The position numbers and the translations under genes are program-made. Shown piece after piece: positions 45,113 through 53,592 of a DNA stretch of 64,000 nucleotides. Position 1 is the first letter of the stretch. Every line of letters starts with the position of its first letter. Source of the DNA: Pseudomonadota bacterium (GTDB lineage Bacteria; Pseudomonadota; Alphaproteobacteria; Rhizobiales; Beijerinckiaceae); the NCBI GenBank assembly GCA_023450615.1, contig JAEXGT010000078.1, positions 1-64,000 of the forward strand, given 5' to 3'. The notes under the pieces are model-generated. The model saw nothing but the letters and a program-made list of their open reading frames with translations. It searched no databases and was not told the origin of the DNA.

Positions 45113-46219
45113 ATGGCAACGCACAAGCTTCTCCTTCTCCCCGGCGACGGCATCGGTCCGGAGGTCATGCGCGAGGTCGAGAAGATCGTGAGCTGGTTCC
45201 GCAAGCAGGGCACCGGCTTCGAAACCGAGACGGACCTCGTCGGCGGTTCGGCCTATGACGCGCACGGCAAGGCCATCTCGGAAGAGGCCATGAAGCTCGC
45301 CCAGGACGCCGACGCGGTGCTCTTCGGCGCCGTCGGCGGCCCGAAATGGGAGAACGTGCCTTACGCGGTGCGTCCCGAGGCTGGTCTGCTGCGCCTGCGC
45401 AAGGATCTCGGCCTCTTCGCGAATCTCCGTCCGGCCATCTGCTATCCGGCGCTCGCCGATGCTTCCTCGCTCAAGCGCGAAGTGGTCGAGGGGCTCGACA
45501 TCATGATCGTGCGCGAGCTCACCGGCGGCGTCTATTTCGGCGAGCCGAAGGAGATCGTGACCCTCGAGGACGGCTCGCAGCGGGCGGTCGACACGCAGCT
45601 CTATCACACGCACGAGGTGGAGCGCATCGCCCGCGTCGCCTTCGATCTCGCCAAGAAGCGCCGGAACAAGGTTTCCTCCGCCGAGAAGTTCAACGTGATG
45701 AAGACCGGCGTGTTCTGGCGCCAGGTCGTCACGCGCATCCACAAGGAGGAGTTCTCCGACGTGGAGCTCGAGCACGTGCTCGCCGACAATTGCGCGATGC
45801 AGCTCGTGCGCTGGCCCAAGCAGTTCGACGTGATCGTCACCGACAACCTGTTCGGCGACATCCTCTCCGATATCGCCGCCATGCTCACGGGCTCGCTCGG
45901 CATGCTGCCCTCCGCCTCGCTCGGCGCGGAGGATCCGAAGACCGGCCAGCGCAAGGCGCTCTACGAGCCGGTGCACGGCTCGGCTCCCGACATCGCGGGC
46001 AGGGGCCTTGCCAACCCCATCGCCATGATCGGCTCGTTCGGCATGGCGCTGCGCTATTCCTTCGGCCTGATCGAGGAAGCGGACCGTCTGGAAAAGGCGA
46101 TCGCCAATGTGCTCGCATCCGGCACGCGCACCAAGGATATCGCGGCTCCCGGCGCGAACGCGGTCGGCACGCAGGATGTGGGCGACGCTATCGTGAAGGA
46201 GCTTGAAGCCCAGGCGTAA
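45113..46219 (+). CDS. leuB: 3-isopropylmalate dehydrogenase
   Basis: 368 residues. It begins KLLLLPGDGIGPEVMREV and contains LRLRKDLGLFANLRP, RELTGGVYFGEP, and the metal/NAD segment FDVIVTDNLFGDILSDIAAM with GSLGMLPSASLG and EPVHGSAPDIAG. It oxidises 3-isopropylmalate, the third step of leucine synthesis after LeuCD. It is followed by a terminator. Confidence 0.98.
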   Translation: MATHKLLLLPGDGIGPEVMREVEKIVSWFRKQGTGFETETDLVGGSAYDAHGKAISEEAMKLAQDADAVLFGAVGGPKWENVPYAVRPEAGLLRLRKDLGLFANLRPAICYPALADASSLKREVVEGLDIMIVRELTGGVYFGEPKEIVTLEDGSQRAVDTQLYHTHEVERIARVAFDLAKKRRNKVSSAEKFNVMKTGVFWRQVVTRIHKEEFSDVELEHVLADNCAMQLVRWPKQFDVIVTDNLFGDILSDIAAMLTGSLGMLPSASLGAEDPKTGQRKALYEPVHGSAPDIAGRGLANPIAMIGSFGMALRYSFGLIEEADRLEKAIANVLASGTRTKDIAAPGANAVGTQDVGDAIVKELEAQA

Positions 46220-46236
46220 GCTTCTGCTGAAACAAG

Positions 46237-46266
46237 AAAAGCCCCGGCAGATCTGCCGGGGCTTTT
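46237..46266. terminator. Terminator after leuB
   Basis: A perfect 22-base palindrome (GCCCCGGCAGA and its complement) flanked by A and T runs. It serves leuB and probably also the convergent gene ending at 46283. Confidence 0.88.
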
Positions 46267-46282
46267 TCGTTGAGAGGCGATA

Positions 46283-46627
46283 TCAGCGGATCGAGCCGGT
46301 GGATTCCACATCCGGGCCCCCAAATGGCGGAAACGGATTGCGCGCGCCGACGAAAGGCCCGTTGATAATCGGATCCGGCAACTGTCCCACACCGAAGCCT
46401 GAGCCATTCGGTGCATAGGGTGGGCTGAGCAGATAAGATTGTGCTTGTCCGTATCCGGTAATACCTGGGCTGAGCGAGCCCGGTTCGACAACCTTGCCGG
46501 GGTCGAGGAAGCTGCGGGGTTGCACTCGGAAGACGAGAGGGCGATCCTGAGCCTGCGCTTCGGCTGTCACGGAGAAAGCGCCGAGAGCTGCAAGCATGCC
46601 CAAACCGATCATGGTGACGCGGCGCAT
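46283..46627 (-). CDS. Small secreted Pro/Gly-rich protein
   Basis: 114 residues from the ATG at 46627 with GGAG nine bases upstream. A signal peptide ends near AEAQAQD. The mature part is low-complexity, with LVFRVQPRSFLDPGKVVEPG and PFVGARNPFPPFGGPDVES. No domain is recognised. The 137 bases to the next gene hold nothing clear. Confidence 0.7.
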   Translation of the reverse strand: MRRVTMIGLGMLAALGAFSVTAEAQAQDRPLVFRVQPRSFLDPGKVVEPGSLSPGITGYGQAQSYLLSPPYAPNGSGFGVGQLPDPIINGPFVGARNPFPPFGGPDVESTGSIR

Positions 46628-46764
46628 TTTGCAAATCTCCAAGGTTGGCGTCAGCAGGCTTGCTGAGCCGCCGTGAAAAACATTCAAGGCTGTCAGAACA
46701 AGCCAACCTGACTAACATTGGTTCCTTCACATCGAAGGGTTCGCCTTAAGGGTAAGCAACGGAC

Positions 46765-47886
46765 ATGCAGGATCGAAAGAACGGGCTCGCGCTGTTCGGG
46801 AAGGACCGGCTCACGGTCCTAGGCGACACGCCCTTCGTGGCCGAAACACCGGAACCGCTGCTCGACGACGAGACGACGCCGGTTGCGCGTTTCTTCATCC
46901 GCAACAACGGACTTCTGCCCGAGCCGGCCGGCGATCCGGAAGCATGGCGCTTCACCATCGACGGAGAGGTAGAGCGTCCGCTCGACCTCACGCTCGCGGA
47001 GCTGAAAAGCCGCTTTCCGGCCAAGACCTTCCGTATGGTGCTCGAATGCGGCGGCAATGGCCGTGCCTTCTTCGAGCCGAAGGCCGAGGGCAATCCCTGG
47101 ACGAATGGCGGCGCGGGATGCGCGGAATGGACGGGCGTTTCCTTAAGCGATGTCCTGCGCGAGGCGGGGCTCAAGGAGACGGCGCGCTTCACCGGCCATT
47201 TCGGAGCCGATCCCGACAAGAACGGCAGCTTCGAGCAGCAAGCCATGTCGCGGGGCGTGCCCATCGCGAAAGCGATGGAGGAACATACGCTGCTCGTCTG
47301 GGTCATGAACGGTGAGCCTTTGCCGTTCATCCATGGCGGACCGTTGCGCCTCATCGTGCCGGGCTGGCCGGGCTCGCTCAGCCAGAAATGGCTGAAGCGG
47401 ATCTGGATCCGCGACCGGGAGCATGACGGCCCCGGCATGACCGGCCTTTCCTATCGCGTGCCGATCCATCCGATCCCGCCGGGCTCCGACGGGAAGAATG
47501 TCGAAACGCGCATTCTCGAATCGATGCCGGTGCGCAGCATCATGACCGCTCCGGCTGACGATTCACGCTATCCCGCGGGCACGCGAAGCATCACTGTGCG
47601 GGGCGCCGCCTGGGCGGGAGACGACACGGTCGCTCAGGTGGATTGCTCCATCGACGGCGGCGCGACCTGGGTGTCCGCGCAGATGACGCCGCCGCGCAAC
47701 CGTTACGATTGGGTGCGCTGGAGCGCCATCATCACACTGCCTGGAGATGGCTTTTACGAGATTGTTGCCCGCGCCACCGACTCGCAGGGACGCGCCCAGC
47801 CTTTCCGCGCAGTGAACTGGAATCCGAACGGTTACGGGTGCAACGCTATGCACCGGGTCGCGATCACGGTCGAGCAGGAGGCCTGA
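46765..47886 (+). CDS. Sulfite-oxidase-like molybdopterin enzyme
   Basis: 373 residues. The molybdopterin domain contains the Cys ligand in MVLECGGNGRAFF, then GAGCAEWTGVSLSDVL, and HGGPLRLIVPGWPGSLSQKWLKRI. The C-terminal dimerisation domain (about 255-370) contains VAQVDCSIDGGATWV and VRWSAIITLPGDGFYEIVARA. This is the sulfite oxidase family without the heme domain. No signal peptide or Tat motif is visible at the start, unlike periplasmic SorA/SorT, so it may be cytosolic; a distant upstream start was not found. It overlaps the reverse gene at its 3' end by 23 bases. Confidence 0.9.
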   Translation: MQDRKNGLALFGKDRLTVLGDTPFVAETPEPLLDDETTPVARFFIRNNGLLPEPAGDPEAWRFTIDGEVERPLDLTLAELKSRFPAKTFRMVLECGGNGRAFFEPKAEGNPWTNGGAGCAEWTGVSLSDVLREAGLKETARFTGHFGADPDKNGSFEQQAMSRGVPIAKAMEEHTLLVWVMNGEPLPFIHGGPLRLIVPGWPGSLSQKWLKRIWIRDREHDGPGMTGLSYRVPIHPIPPGSDGKNVETRILESMPVRSIMTAPADDSRYPAGTRSITVRGAAWAGDDTVAQVDCSIDGGATWVSAQMTPPRNRYDWVRWSAIITLPGDGFYEIVARATDSQGRAQPFRAVNWNPNGYGCNAMHRVAITVEQEA

Positions 47887-48649
47887 CGCCGATCGAGGCC
47901 GTGCGCGCGCCGGGGCCGCACGCCTCCGTGCGGCTTCTTTCCGCCCGCGCGAACAGGGCCTTCAAGGACGGGCTGGCGGCATGGCCGAGCGCGATGCCGT
48001 CGATGAAGCAGGCAAGCTGCGCATCGTCCAAGGCGCTGGCGCTACACATCCAGCCCTGGATGCCGAAGCCGGAATCGCGATCCGCGAAGCGGAAGGTCTG
48101 GCAATCCTGCTCGCCTTTGCCGACGAGGGTCATGGCGGCGGCCTCCACGGGGCCGAACTTGGTGGCGATCATCCGGCTCTGGGCGTTGCGCGACACGGCA
48201 AGTCCGGCTTGCGCCGCGCGGCGCACGATGTCGACGAAGAAGCTGCGGGGCGGCTCCGTGGAACTCTGGATCAGGGTGAGCCGCGCATGGCGCTCTTCCC
48301 CGAAGCGGCCAAGGGTGAGGGTGTCCTCCCGCGCCCCGCTCGTATGCTGGCGCGCCTCGATGCTCACGTTGCCGGAGGCTTTCTCGACGGCATAAAGGGC
48401 GGGAGTCGCGGCAACAGGGCTCCAGATGGGAGCCGGCGCGATCAGAACCGAGGAGGGTACGCCCGTGCGGGTGGCGACCTGCGTCTCGTTCTCCTTCTGC
48501 CGCGCGAGATAGACGAGCCCTCCGATGAACAGGGAGGACATGAGGATCAGGCGGAACCACCGCACTGGCTTCCTGCGCGCGCGGCGGGCCGGGCGTTCGT
48601 CGAAGAACGCCTCGTCCTCATCCCATGCAGGATAGCCGGCCCGTGCCAT
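47864..48649 (-). CDS. Hypothetical protein with one membrane helix
   Basis: 261 residues. A basic N-terminal stretch (RPARRARRKPVRWFRL) precedes one hydrophobic helix at about residues 33-48, so the bulk should be periplasmic. The body contains LTLGRFGEERHARLTLIQSS and KGEQDCQTFRFADRDSGFGI with paired cysteines (QDC, WMCSA, LACF). No family recognised by eye; similar proteins occur in Hyphomicrobiales. Its 3' end overlaps the sulfite-oxidase-like gene. Confidence 0.8.
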   Translation of the reverse strand: MARAGYPAWDEDEAFFDERPARRARRKPVRWFRLILMSSLFIGGLVYLARQKENETQVATRTGVPSSVLIAPAPIWSPVAATPALYAVEKASGNVSIEARQHTSGAREDTLTLGRFGEERHARLTLIQSSTEPPRSFFVDIVRRAAQAGLAVSRNAQSRMIATKFGPVEAAAMTLVGKGEQDCQTFRFADRDSGFGIQGWMCSASALDDAQLACFIDGIALGHAASPSLKALFARAERSRTEACGPGARTASIGVRPPARP

Positions 48650-48811
48650 GTCGCTTCACACACCCTTCGTCAGGTTGTCACGAGCATGTTCTAGCGTAGC
48701 ATTGCGCGAGGCTCGAAAGGTTTTGCTAAGCGCGGTAAACGAAAGGTTATTGCTCAGCTTGAGCGCCTATCGTCGTATTCTTGCAGAGAGTGCTTGACGA
48801 GCGCGTGGCTT

Positions 48812-49020
48812 TGGTGTGTTGCTCACACCATCGGAGCCCGGTCCGGGCTTTTCGAATGGACGAAGGCAATGGCGCTGCTCACTCACACGACGAGCAAAAC
48901 GAAAACCGCCAAAACGGGTACAAAAACCCCGGCCGTGAAAACGACGGCCGAATAAGCCTCGTCGTCCCCGGTTCTCTCTCCCCACGGGGCGAGAGGCGAC
49001 ACCCGAGCAGGGTCTTTTTA
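48812..49020 (+). promoter_or_regulatory. Candidate attenuator region in the asd 5' leader
   Basis: The 404-base gap from 48650 to 49053 contains, in order: hairpin TGGTGTG/CACACCA at 48812-48830; a terminator-like hairpin AGCCCGG/CCGGGCT followed by TTTT at 48835-48852; a Thr/Lys-rich mini-ORF at 48869-48955; hairpin CGGCCGT/ACGGCCG at 48930-48950; hairpin CTCTCTCCCC/GGGGCGAGAG at 48974-48995; and a small hairpin at 48998-49014 followed by TTTTT. TCTCCCC at 48977-48983 can alternatively pair with GGGGAGA at 49027-49033, so exclusive folds exist. Amino-acid-controlled attenuation of asd is inferred. Confidence 0.45.
48869..48955 (+). CDS. Putative 28-residue Thr/Lys-rich leader peptide upstream of asd
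   Basis: ATG to TAA, 28 residues, of which ten are threonine and five lysine (for example THTTSKTKTAKTGTKT). All five lysines use AAA, whereas asd and neighbours mostly use AAG. GAAGG lies just upstream, closer to the ATG than ideal. asd makes the common precursor of threonine, lysine and methionine, so these codons fit a leader peptide that senses charged tRNA-Thr and tRNA-Lys. It is short and may be chance. Confidence 0.4.
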   Translation: MALLTHTTSKTKTAKTGTKTPAVKTTAE

Positions 49021-49053
49021 TCTCCCGGGGAGAACGACAACAGGAGAAGTCCA

Positions 49054-50085
49054 ATGGGTTACAAGATCGCCGTCGTGGGTGCGACCGGCAATGTGGGCCG
49101 CGAGATGCTGAGCATCCTGGCCGAGCGTGCTTTCCCGGCCGATGAGGTGGTGGCGCTGGCCTCCCGCCGCAGCCAGGGAACGGAAGTGTCCTACGGCGAT
49201 AAGACCCTGAAGACGAAGACGCTCGACACGTATGATTTCTCCGACGTCGATCTCTGCCTCATGTCGGCGGGCGGCGAGGTGTCGAAGGAATGGTCTCCCA
49301 AGATCGCGGCGCAAGGCGCGGTGGTGATCGATAATTCCTCGGCCTGGCGCTACGACCCGGACGTGCCGCTGGTGGTGCCCGAGGTGAATGCCGAGGCGCT
49401 GCGCGAGATCAAGAAGGGCATCATCGCCAATCCGAACTGCTCCACCGCGCAGCTCGTCGTGGCCCTGAAGCCGCTCCATGACGCCGCCACCATCAAGCGC
49501 GTGGTCGTCGCCACCTATCAGTCGGTGTCCGGCGCGGGCAAGGACGGCATGGACGAGCTCGACCGTCAGACCAAGGCGCTCTATTCGCTCCAGGACGTGC
49601 AGGAGAAGAAGTTCCCCAAGCGTATCGCCTTCAACCTGATTCCGCACATCGATGTGTTCATGGAAGACGGGTACACGAAGGAAGAGTGGAAGATGATGGC
49701 CGAGACGAAGAAGATTCTCGACCCGAAGATCAAGCTCACCGCGACCTGCGTGCGCGTGCCGGTCTTCATCAGCCACTCGGAGGCGGTGAACGTGGAATTC
49801 GAGAAGCCGATCACGGCGGACGAAGCGCGCGACATCCTGCGCTCGGCTCCGGGCATTCTCGTGGTCGATAAGCGCGAGCCCGGCGGCTACATCACGCCCC
49901 ACGAGGCCGCCGGCGAGGACGCCACCTACATCTCCCGCATCCGCGAGGACATCACCGTCGAGAACGGCCTGTCCTTCTGGTGCGTCTCCGACAACCTGCG
50001 CAAGGGCGCCGCGCTCAACGCGATCCAGATCGCGGAAGCCATGGCCAATCGCGGCCTGCTGAAGGCGAAGAAGCAGGCGGCTTAA
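49054..50085 (+). CDS. asd: Aspartate-semialdehyde dehydrogenase
   Basis: 343 residues from the ATG at 49054 with AGGAGAA upstream. The NADP motif is VVGATGNVGREML, the catalytic Cys (about residue 129) is in ANPNCSTAQLVVAL, and the active-site His is in VPVFISHSEAVNVEF. It reduces aspartyl phosphate to aspartate semialdehyde, the branch point to lysine, threonine and methionine. A longer in-frame start at 48857 is possible but has no family support. A terminator follows. Confidence 0.98.
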   Translation: MGYKIAVVGATGNVGREMLSILAERAFPADEVVALASRRSQGTEVSYGDKTLKTKTLDTYDFSDVDLCLMSAGGEVSKEWSPKIAAQGAVVIDNSSAWRYDPDVPLVVPEVNAEALREIKKGIIANPNCSTAQLVVALKPLHDAATIKRVVVATYQSVSGAGKDGMDELDRQTKALYSLQDVQEKKFPKRIAFNLIPHIDVFMEDGYTKEEWKMMAETKKILDPKIKLTATCVRVPVFISHSEAVNVEFEKPITADEARDILRSAPGILVVDKREPGGYITPHEAAGEDATYISRIREDITVENGLSFWCVSDNLRKGAALNAIQIAEAMANRGLLKAKKQAA

Positions 50086-50107
50086 AACCGCGCGGGCAAC
50101 GACAGTG

Positions 50108-50134
50108 AAAAGGCCGCCTTCGGGCGGCCTTTTT
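50108..50134. terminator. Bidirectional terminator after asd
   Basis: An 11-base stem (AAAAGGCCGCC / GGCGGCCTTTT) with the stable TTCG loop and T run, between asd and the convergent histidine kinase gene. Confidence 0.92.
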
Positions 50135-50145
50135 GTTTCAGGCTT

Positions 50146-51642
50146 TCAGTCCTGCTCCTCGTAAGCAGCCGCGAGCGGCGCGTCGATGGTGCAGACGACG
50201 CCGGTTGGAGCGAAATCGATCTTCGCTTCGCCGGCGAGATGTCCTTGCAGGCTGCGCTCCACGAGACGCGTGCCGAATCCTCGGCGGGAGGGCGGAACGA
50301 CAGGCGGTCCTCCCTGCTCTTCCCATTTCAAGAACAGGTGAGGGGTCTCGCGGCTCTCATCGACCTGCCATTCGATCTGAGCCTCGCCCGCTTCATTCGA
50401 CAGGGAGCCGTATTTGACCGCGTTGGTCGCAAGCTCCTGGAGCGCCATGGCGATGGCGAGGGCGACATTGGGCGGCAGCCTGACCTTCGGGCCCCGGCAC
50501 CGGATGCGGCTTTGGCCGACCGACTGGAAGGGCAGCATCGCCTGGCTGACGACCTCGCCGATCCATGCCCCGTCCCAGTTTTCCCGCGTCAGCACATCGT
50601 GGGCGCGGGAGAGTGCGAACAGGCGCGACTCGATCGCCTCGCGCGCTCCTTGCGTCGAGGTGGCGGTCCGCAGGGTCTGCGATGCGATGGATTGTACCGT
50701 CGCCAGGGTGTTCTTGACGCGGTGGTTCAGCTCATTGAGCAGGAGTTGCTGATGCTCCTCGGAGCGAACCCGTTCGGTGACGTCGCTGCCCTCGGCGAAG
50801 ATGCCGGTGACCCGGCCTTCCGCATCGCGGATCGGCTGGAAGACGAAGTCGAGGATGCGCTTCTCGGGCTCCCTCGTGAGATTCCGATGCAGGTAAACCG
50901 GGATGCCGCGGCCGACATAGGTCTCCTGTGTCCGATAGACGGTGTCGAGCTGATCGACGAATCCCTGATCGATCACTTCCGGGAGCGCTTCCATCAGAGG
51001 CTTGCCGAGGATGTCGCGCTGGCCCACCAGCCTGTAATAGGCCTCGTTCACGAACTCGAATACGTGGTTGGGCCCGTTCCAGATCACCATGAAGCCGGGG
51101 GCCTTGTGGAAGAGTTCGCGCAGGCGCTCCTTTTCCGCCACGGTCCTGCGTTCGGCCAGCACGCGCTCCGTCGTCTCCACCACGATGGCGAGAACGCCGC
51201 CGGGCTTGCCGGTTTCGTCGATGACCGGGCTGTAATCCAGATTCATCCAGACCTGCTCGGGCACGTTGTTGCGATAGAGCGTGAGTTCCTGATCTCGGTA
51301 GGAGAGCGTGCCGCCTGCCATGCCCACGCGCATCACATTCGCGTTGAAATCGGCGACTTCGGCCCAGCCCTCCAGAACCTTGGAGCCGAGAAGGCGCGGA
51401 TGCCTGTCGACGGCGAGGGCCGTGTAGGCATCGTTGTAGATCATGATCCCGTCCTGCCCCCAGAGGAGGGCCATGGGGATGGGCGATCGGAGCATGATGC
51501 TGATGGTGGTTCTCAGGCTCTGGGGCCAGATATCCATGGGGCCGATGGAGGTCCGGCTCCAGTCGAACGCTTCCATGAGGGCCGACATCTCCCCGCCGCC
51601 TGCGAGGAAATCGGCCGGTGCTGTTCTCAGGTTACCATGCAC
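50146..51642 (-). CDS. HWE-family sensor histidine kinase with PAS domains
   Basis: 498 residues, with no membrane helix. Two PAS-like segments lie at about 40-160 and 175-290 (MIYNDAYTALAVDRHPRLLG; FEFVNEAYYRLVGQRDILG). The phospho-acceptor His is in LLLNELNHRVKNTLATVQSI near residue 300, and the ATPase part has ALQELATNAVKYGSLS and HLFLKWEEQGGPPVVPPSRR, the W-x-E hallmark of the HWE group. The last part GFGTRLVERSL fits as well. No response regulator is adjacent. Such soluble PAS-HWE kinases often sense light or redox; the signal here is unknown. Confidence 0.93.
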   Translation of the reverse strand: MHGNLRTAPADFLAGGGEMSALMEAFDWSRTSIGPMDIWPQSLRTTISIMLRSPIPMALLWGQDGIMIYNDAYTALAVDRHPRLLGSKVLEGWAEVADFNANVMRVGMAGGTLSYRDQELTLYRNNVPEQVWMNLDYSPVIDETGKPGGVLAIVVETTERVLAERRTVAEKERLRELFHKAPGFMVIWNGPNHVFEFVNEAYYRLVGQRDILGKPLMEALPEVIDQGFVDQLDTVYRTQETYVGRGIPVYLHRNLTREPEKRILDFVFQPIRDAEGRVTGIFAEGSDVTERVRSEEHQQLLLNELNHRVKNTLATVQSIASQTLRTATSTQGAREAIESRLFALSRAHDVLTRENWDGAWIGEVVSQAMLPFQSVGQSRIRCRGPKVRLPPNVALAIAMALQELATNAVKYGSLSNEAGEAQIEWQVDESRETPHLFLKWEEQGGPPVVPPSRRGFGTRLVERSLQGHLAGEAKIDFAPTGVVCTIDAPLAAAYEEQD

Positions 51643-51814
51643 GGGCGAGCCAGGATGTGAGGGAGAAGGGACTTGGTGCCGATGGCCCAGAGATCGCAGC
51701 CGCGCTTCCGAACGATCATCGACACCGCTTCATTTGCATCGGTAACGATGTCGGCTTCGGAAAGTTCTCGAACTGGCGGCTCCGCTGAACAGGAACACGA
51801 TATAGTGCCTGCGA

Positions 51815-51952
51815 TCAGGGTGGCAATTGCCTTCCTGATCGCCTGAGACGCGATGTCCTGCTGCGAATCCCCTCCGCATGCCGGAACCGGAACAGCAGGA
51901 CGCGGCCCTCCTGGTCGAGGATGATGAGGCGGGCGGAGGGCCGCTTACGCAT
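51815..51952 (-). pseudogene. Nudix hydrolase remnant (N-terminal 45 codons)
   Basis: From the ATG at 51952 the frame reads RPSARLIILDQEGRVLLFRF, the start of a Nudix hydrolase, then drifts into unrelated sequence and stops at 51815 before any Nudix box. It lies directly after the carbonic anhydrase stop. The remaining gap to 51643 holds an open frame without a usual start codon that runs 13 bases into the histidine kinase gene, probably also decayed. Confidence 0.6.
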
Positions 51953-51955
51953 GGA

Positions 51956-52636
51956 TCAGAGCGGGCCGGCATCCCGCGCGGCAAACATCGTCACGCGCCC
52001 CGGCATGTCTTCCACTGCCGGGTTGAACGCGCCGGTCTCGGGATCGCGGACCAGCAGAACGCCGGACGAGACGCCGAAATAGGCGCCGTGAAGCTGCAGC
52101 TTGCCGCGTTCCACCAGAATGCGCACGCAGGGGAAGGTCATCAGGTTCTGGAGGCTGTTCTCGATGGCGGCGAGTTCCAGGCGCGGCAGGTATTCTTCCA
52201 GGTTCCCGTTATGCGGGCCGAGGCGCTCGCCCGCGGGCTTGATCAGATTCATCCAGCGGCCGATGAAATCGCCGGGCGAGAGCGGCGCGGTGTCGTCGGC
52301 GAAAGCGCGTACGCCGCCGCAGCGGGCATGGCCCAGAACCACGATGTGCTTCACCCGAAGCGCCTGAACGGCGAATTCGAGCGCCGCCGAGGTGCCGTGA
52401 TAATCGCCGCCGGTCTCGTAGGGCGGCACGAGGTTCGCCACGTTGCGCACCACGAACAGCTCGCCTGGGCTCGCATCGAAGATCACTTCCGGCGAGACGC
52501 GGCTGTCGCAGCAGCCGATCACCATCACTTCCGGCGATTGGCCTTTCTCTGCCAAAGCCTCGAAGCGCCCCTTCTCTCGCGGGAAGCGCTCGTCGAGAAA
52601 GGAGCGGTAACCGTCGGTCAGGCGCTGGGGAAACAT
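51956..52636 (-). CDS. Beta-class carbonic anhydrase
   Basis: 226 residues from the ATG at 52636 (AAGGA seven bases upstream). Zinc ligands and the gating Asp/Arg dyad are in VIGCCDSRVSPEVIF and VLGHARCGGVRAF, with VVRNVANLVPPYE between. It interconverts CO2 and bicarbonate in the cytosol. Length is typical of the bacterial beta class. Confidence 0.95.
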   Translation of the reverse strand: MFPQRLTDGYRSFLDERFPREKGRFEALAEKGQSPEVMVIGCCDSRVSPEVIFDASPGELFVVRNVANLVPPYETGGDYHGTSAALEFAVQALRVKHIVVLGHARCGGVRAFADDTAPLSPGDFIGRWMNLIKPAGERLGPHNGNLEEYLPRLELAAIENSLQNLMTFPCVRILVERGKLQLHGAYFGVSSGVLLVRDPETGAFNPAVEDMPGRVTMFAARDAGPL

Positions 52637-52653
52637 GAGCAATTCCTTCGCTG

Positions 52654-53592
52654 TCAAAGAGTCAGTTCGGCGAGCTTTTGGAGTTCGACATTGGCTCCGC
52701 AGAGGAGCACCCCGATCCGCTCGTCAGTTTGAGGCTTATAGGCCCCGGAGATCAAAGCCGCCAGAGCCGCCGCTCCGCCGGGTTCGGACGCGATGCGATA
52801 GTCGCGCCAGAGCGCGCCCTGCGCCTCGCGGATGGCCTCGTCCTTCACGAGAACGACGCGGTCGACCGCTCGGCTGCAGATGGCATGGACGAGGTCGCCC
52901 GTATTGCGGGCGCCGAGCGAGTCAGCTGCGACCGAATCCACCTCCACATCGACCGGCTTTCCGGCCTCGAGCGCGGCATGGAGCGCGCGGGAGCCTTCCG
53001 GCTCCACGCCCACCACCTTCACCCGGCCGCCCCACCAGCTTGCGATGCCGCTGATGAGGCCGCCGCCGCCCACGGCCACGAGCACCGTATCTAGGGTAGG
53101 GGCGTCCCGCTCCCATTCCAGTCCCACGGTGCCCTGACCGATGATGGTGCTCTCGGCGGCGAAGGGATGGATGCGCAACGCGCCGCTCTGCGCCACGTAT
53201 GCGTCACAGGCCTCCTGCGCATCCGCATAACGCGCGCCGCCGATCACCACCTCCGCCCCATGGGAGCGGATGACGGCCACCTTCGCGGGGCTTGAGATCT
53301 CGGGCACGAAAATACGAGCCTTCACGCCGAGTTCCTTGGCTGCATAGGCCACGGCCGCGCCGTGATTGCCGCCGGAGGCCGCAGCCACGCCTGCCGCCGG
53401 GATCGGATTCGACAGGAGCGTGTTGAAGGCGCCGCGTGTCTTGAACGAGCCCGCATGCTGGAGGAATTCGAGCTTCAGACTCACCGGCCCCCGGTGAGTG
53501 AAGGCCCCGGTCAGGCTCATCACCGGCGTGCGGCGGATATGCGGGGCGATGCGGGCGTAGGCGGCTTCGATCTCGGCGCGGGTGATTGTCAT
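52654..53592 (-). CDS. PLP-dependent serine/threonine dehydratase
   Basis: 312 residues of fold type II. The PLP lysine is in QHAGSFKTRGAFNTLL, the substrate loop is AASGGNHGAAVAYAA, and the phosphate loop is VAVGGGGLISGIAS. There is no C-terminal ACT regulatory domain, so it is the short catabolic type acting on Thr or Ser, or a related racemase or hydroxyaspartate dehydratase. It overlaps the DUF429 gene by four bases (ATGA). Confidence 0.9.
   Translation of the reverse strand: MTITRAEIEAAYARIAPHIRRTPVMSLTGAFTHRGPVSLKLEFLQHAGSFKTRGAFNTLLSNPIPAAGVAAASGGNHGAAVAYAAKELGVKARIFVPEISSPAKVAVIRSHGAEVVIGGARYADAQEACDAYVAQSGALRIHPFAAESTIIGQGTVGLEWERDAPTLDTVLVAVGGGGLISGIASWWGGRVKVVGVEPEGSRALHAALEAGKPVDVEVDSVAADSLGARNTGDLVHAICSRAVDRVVLVKDEAIREAQGALWRDYRIASEPGGAAALAALISGAYKPQTDERIGVLLCGANVELQKLAELTL

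Noticed and set aside
48857..49053. 66-residue N-terminal extension of Asd
   Set aside because: The frame is open, but the ATG at 49054 has the ribosome-binding site AGGAGAA and gives the normal family start; the extension would encode hairpin regions.
51730..51984. 84-codon reverse open frame
   Set aside because: It overlaps the carbonic anhydrase end and the Nudix remnant in a different frame and is rich in Ser/Arg without any motif.
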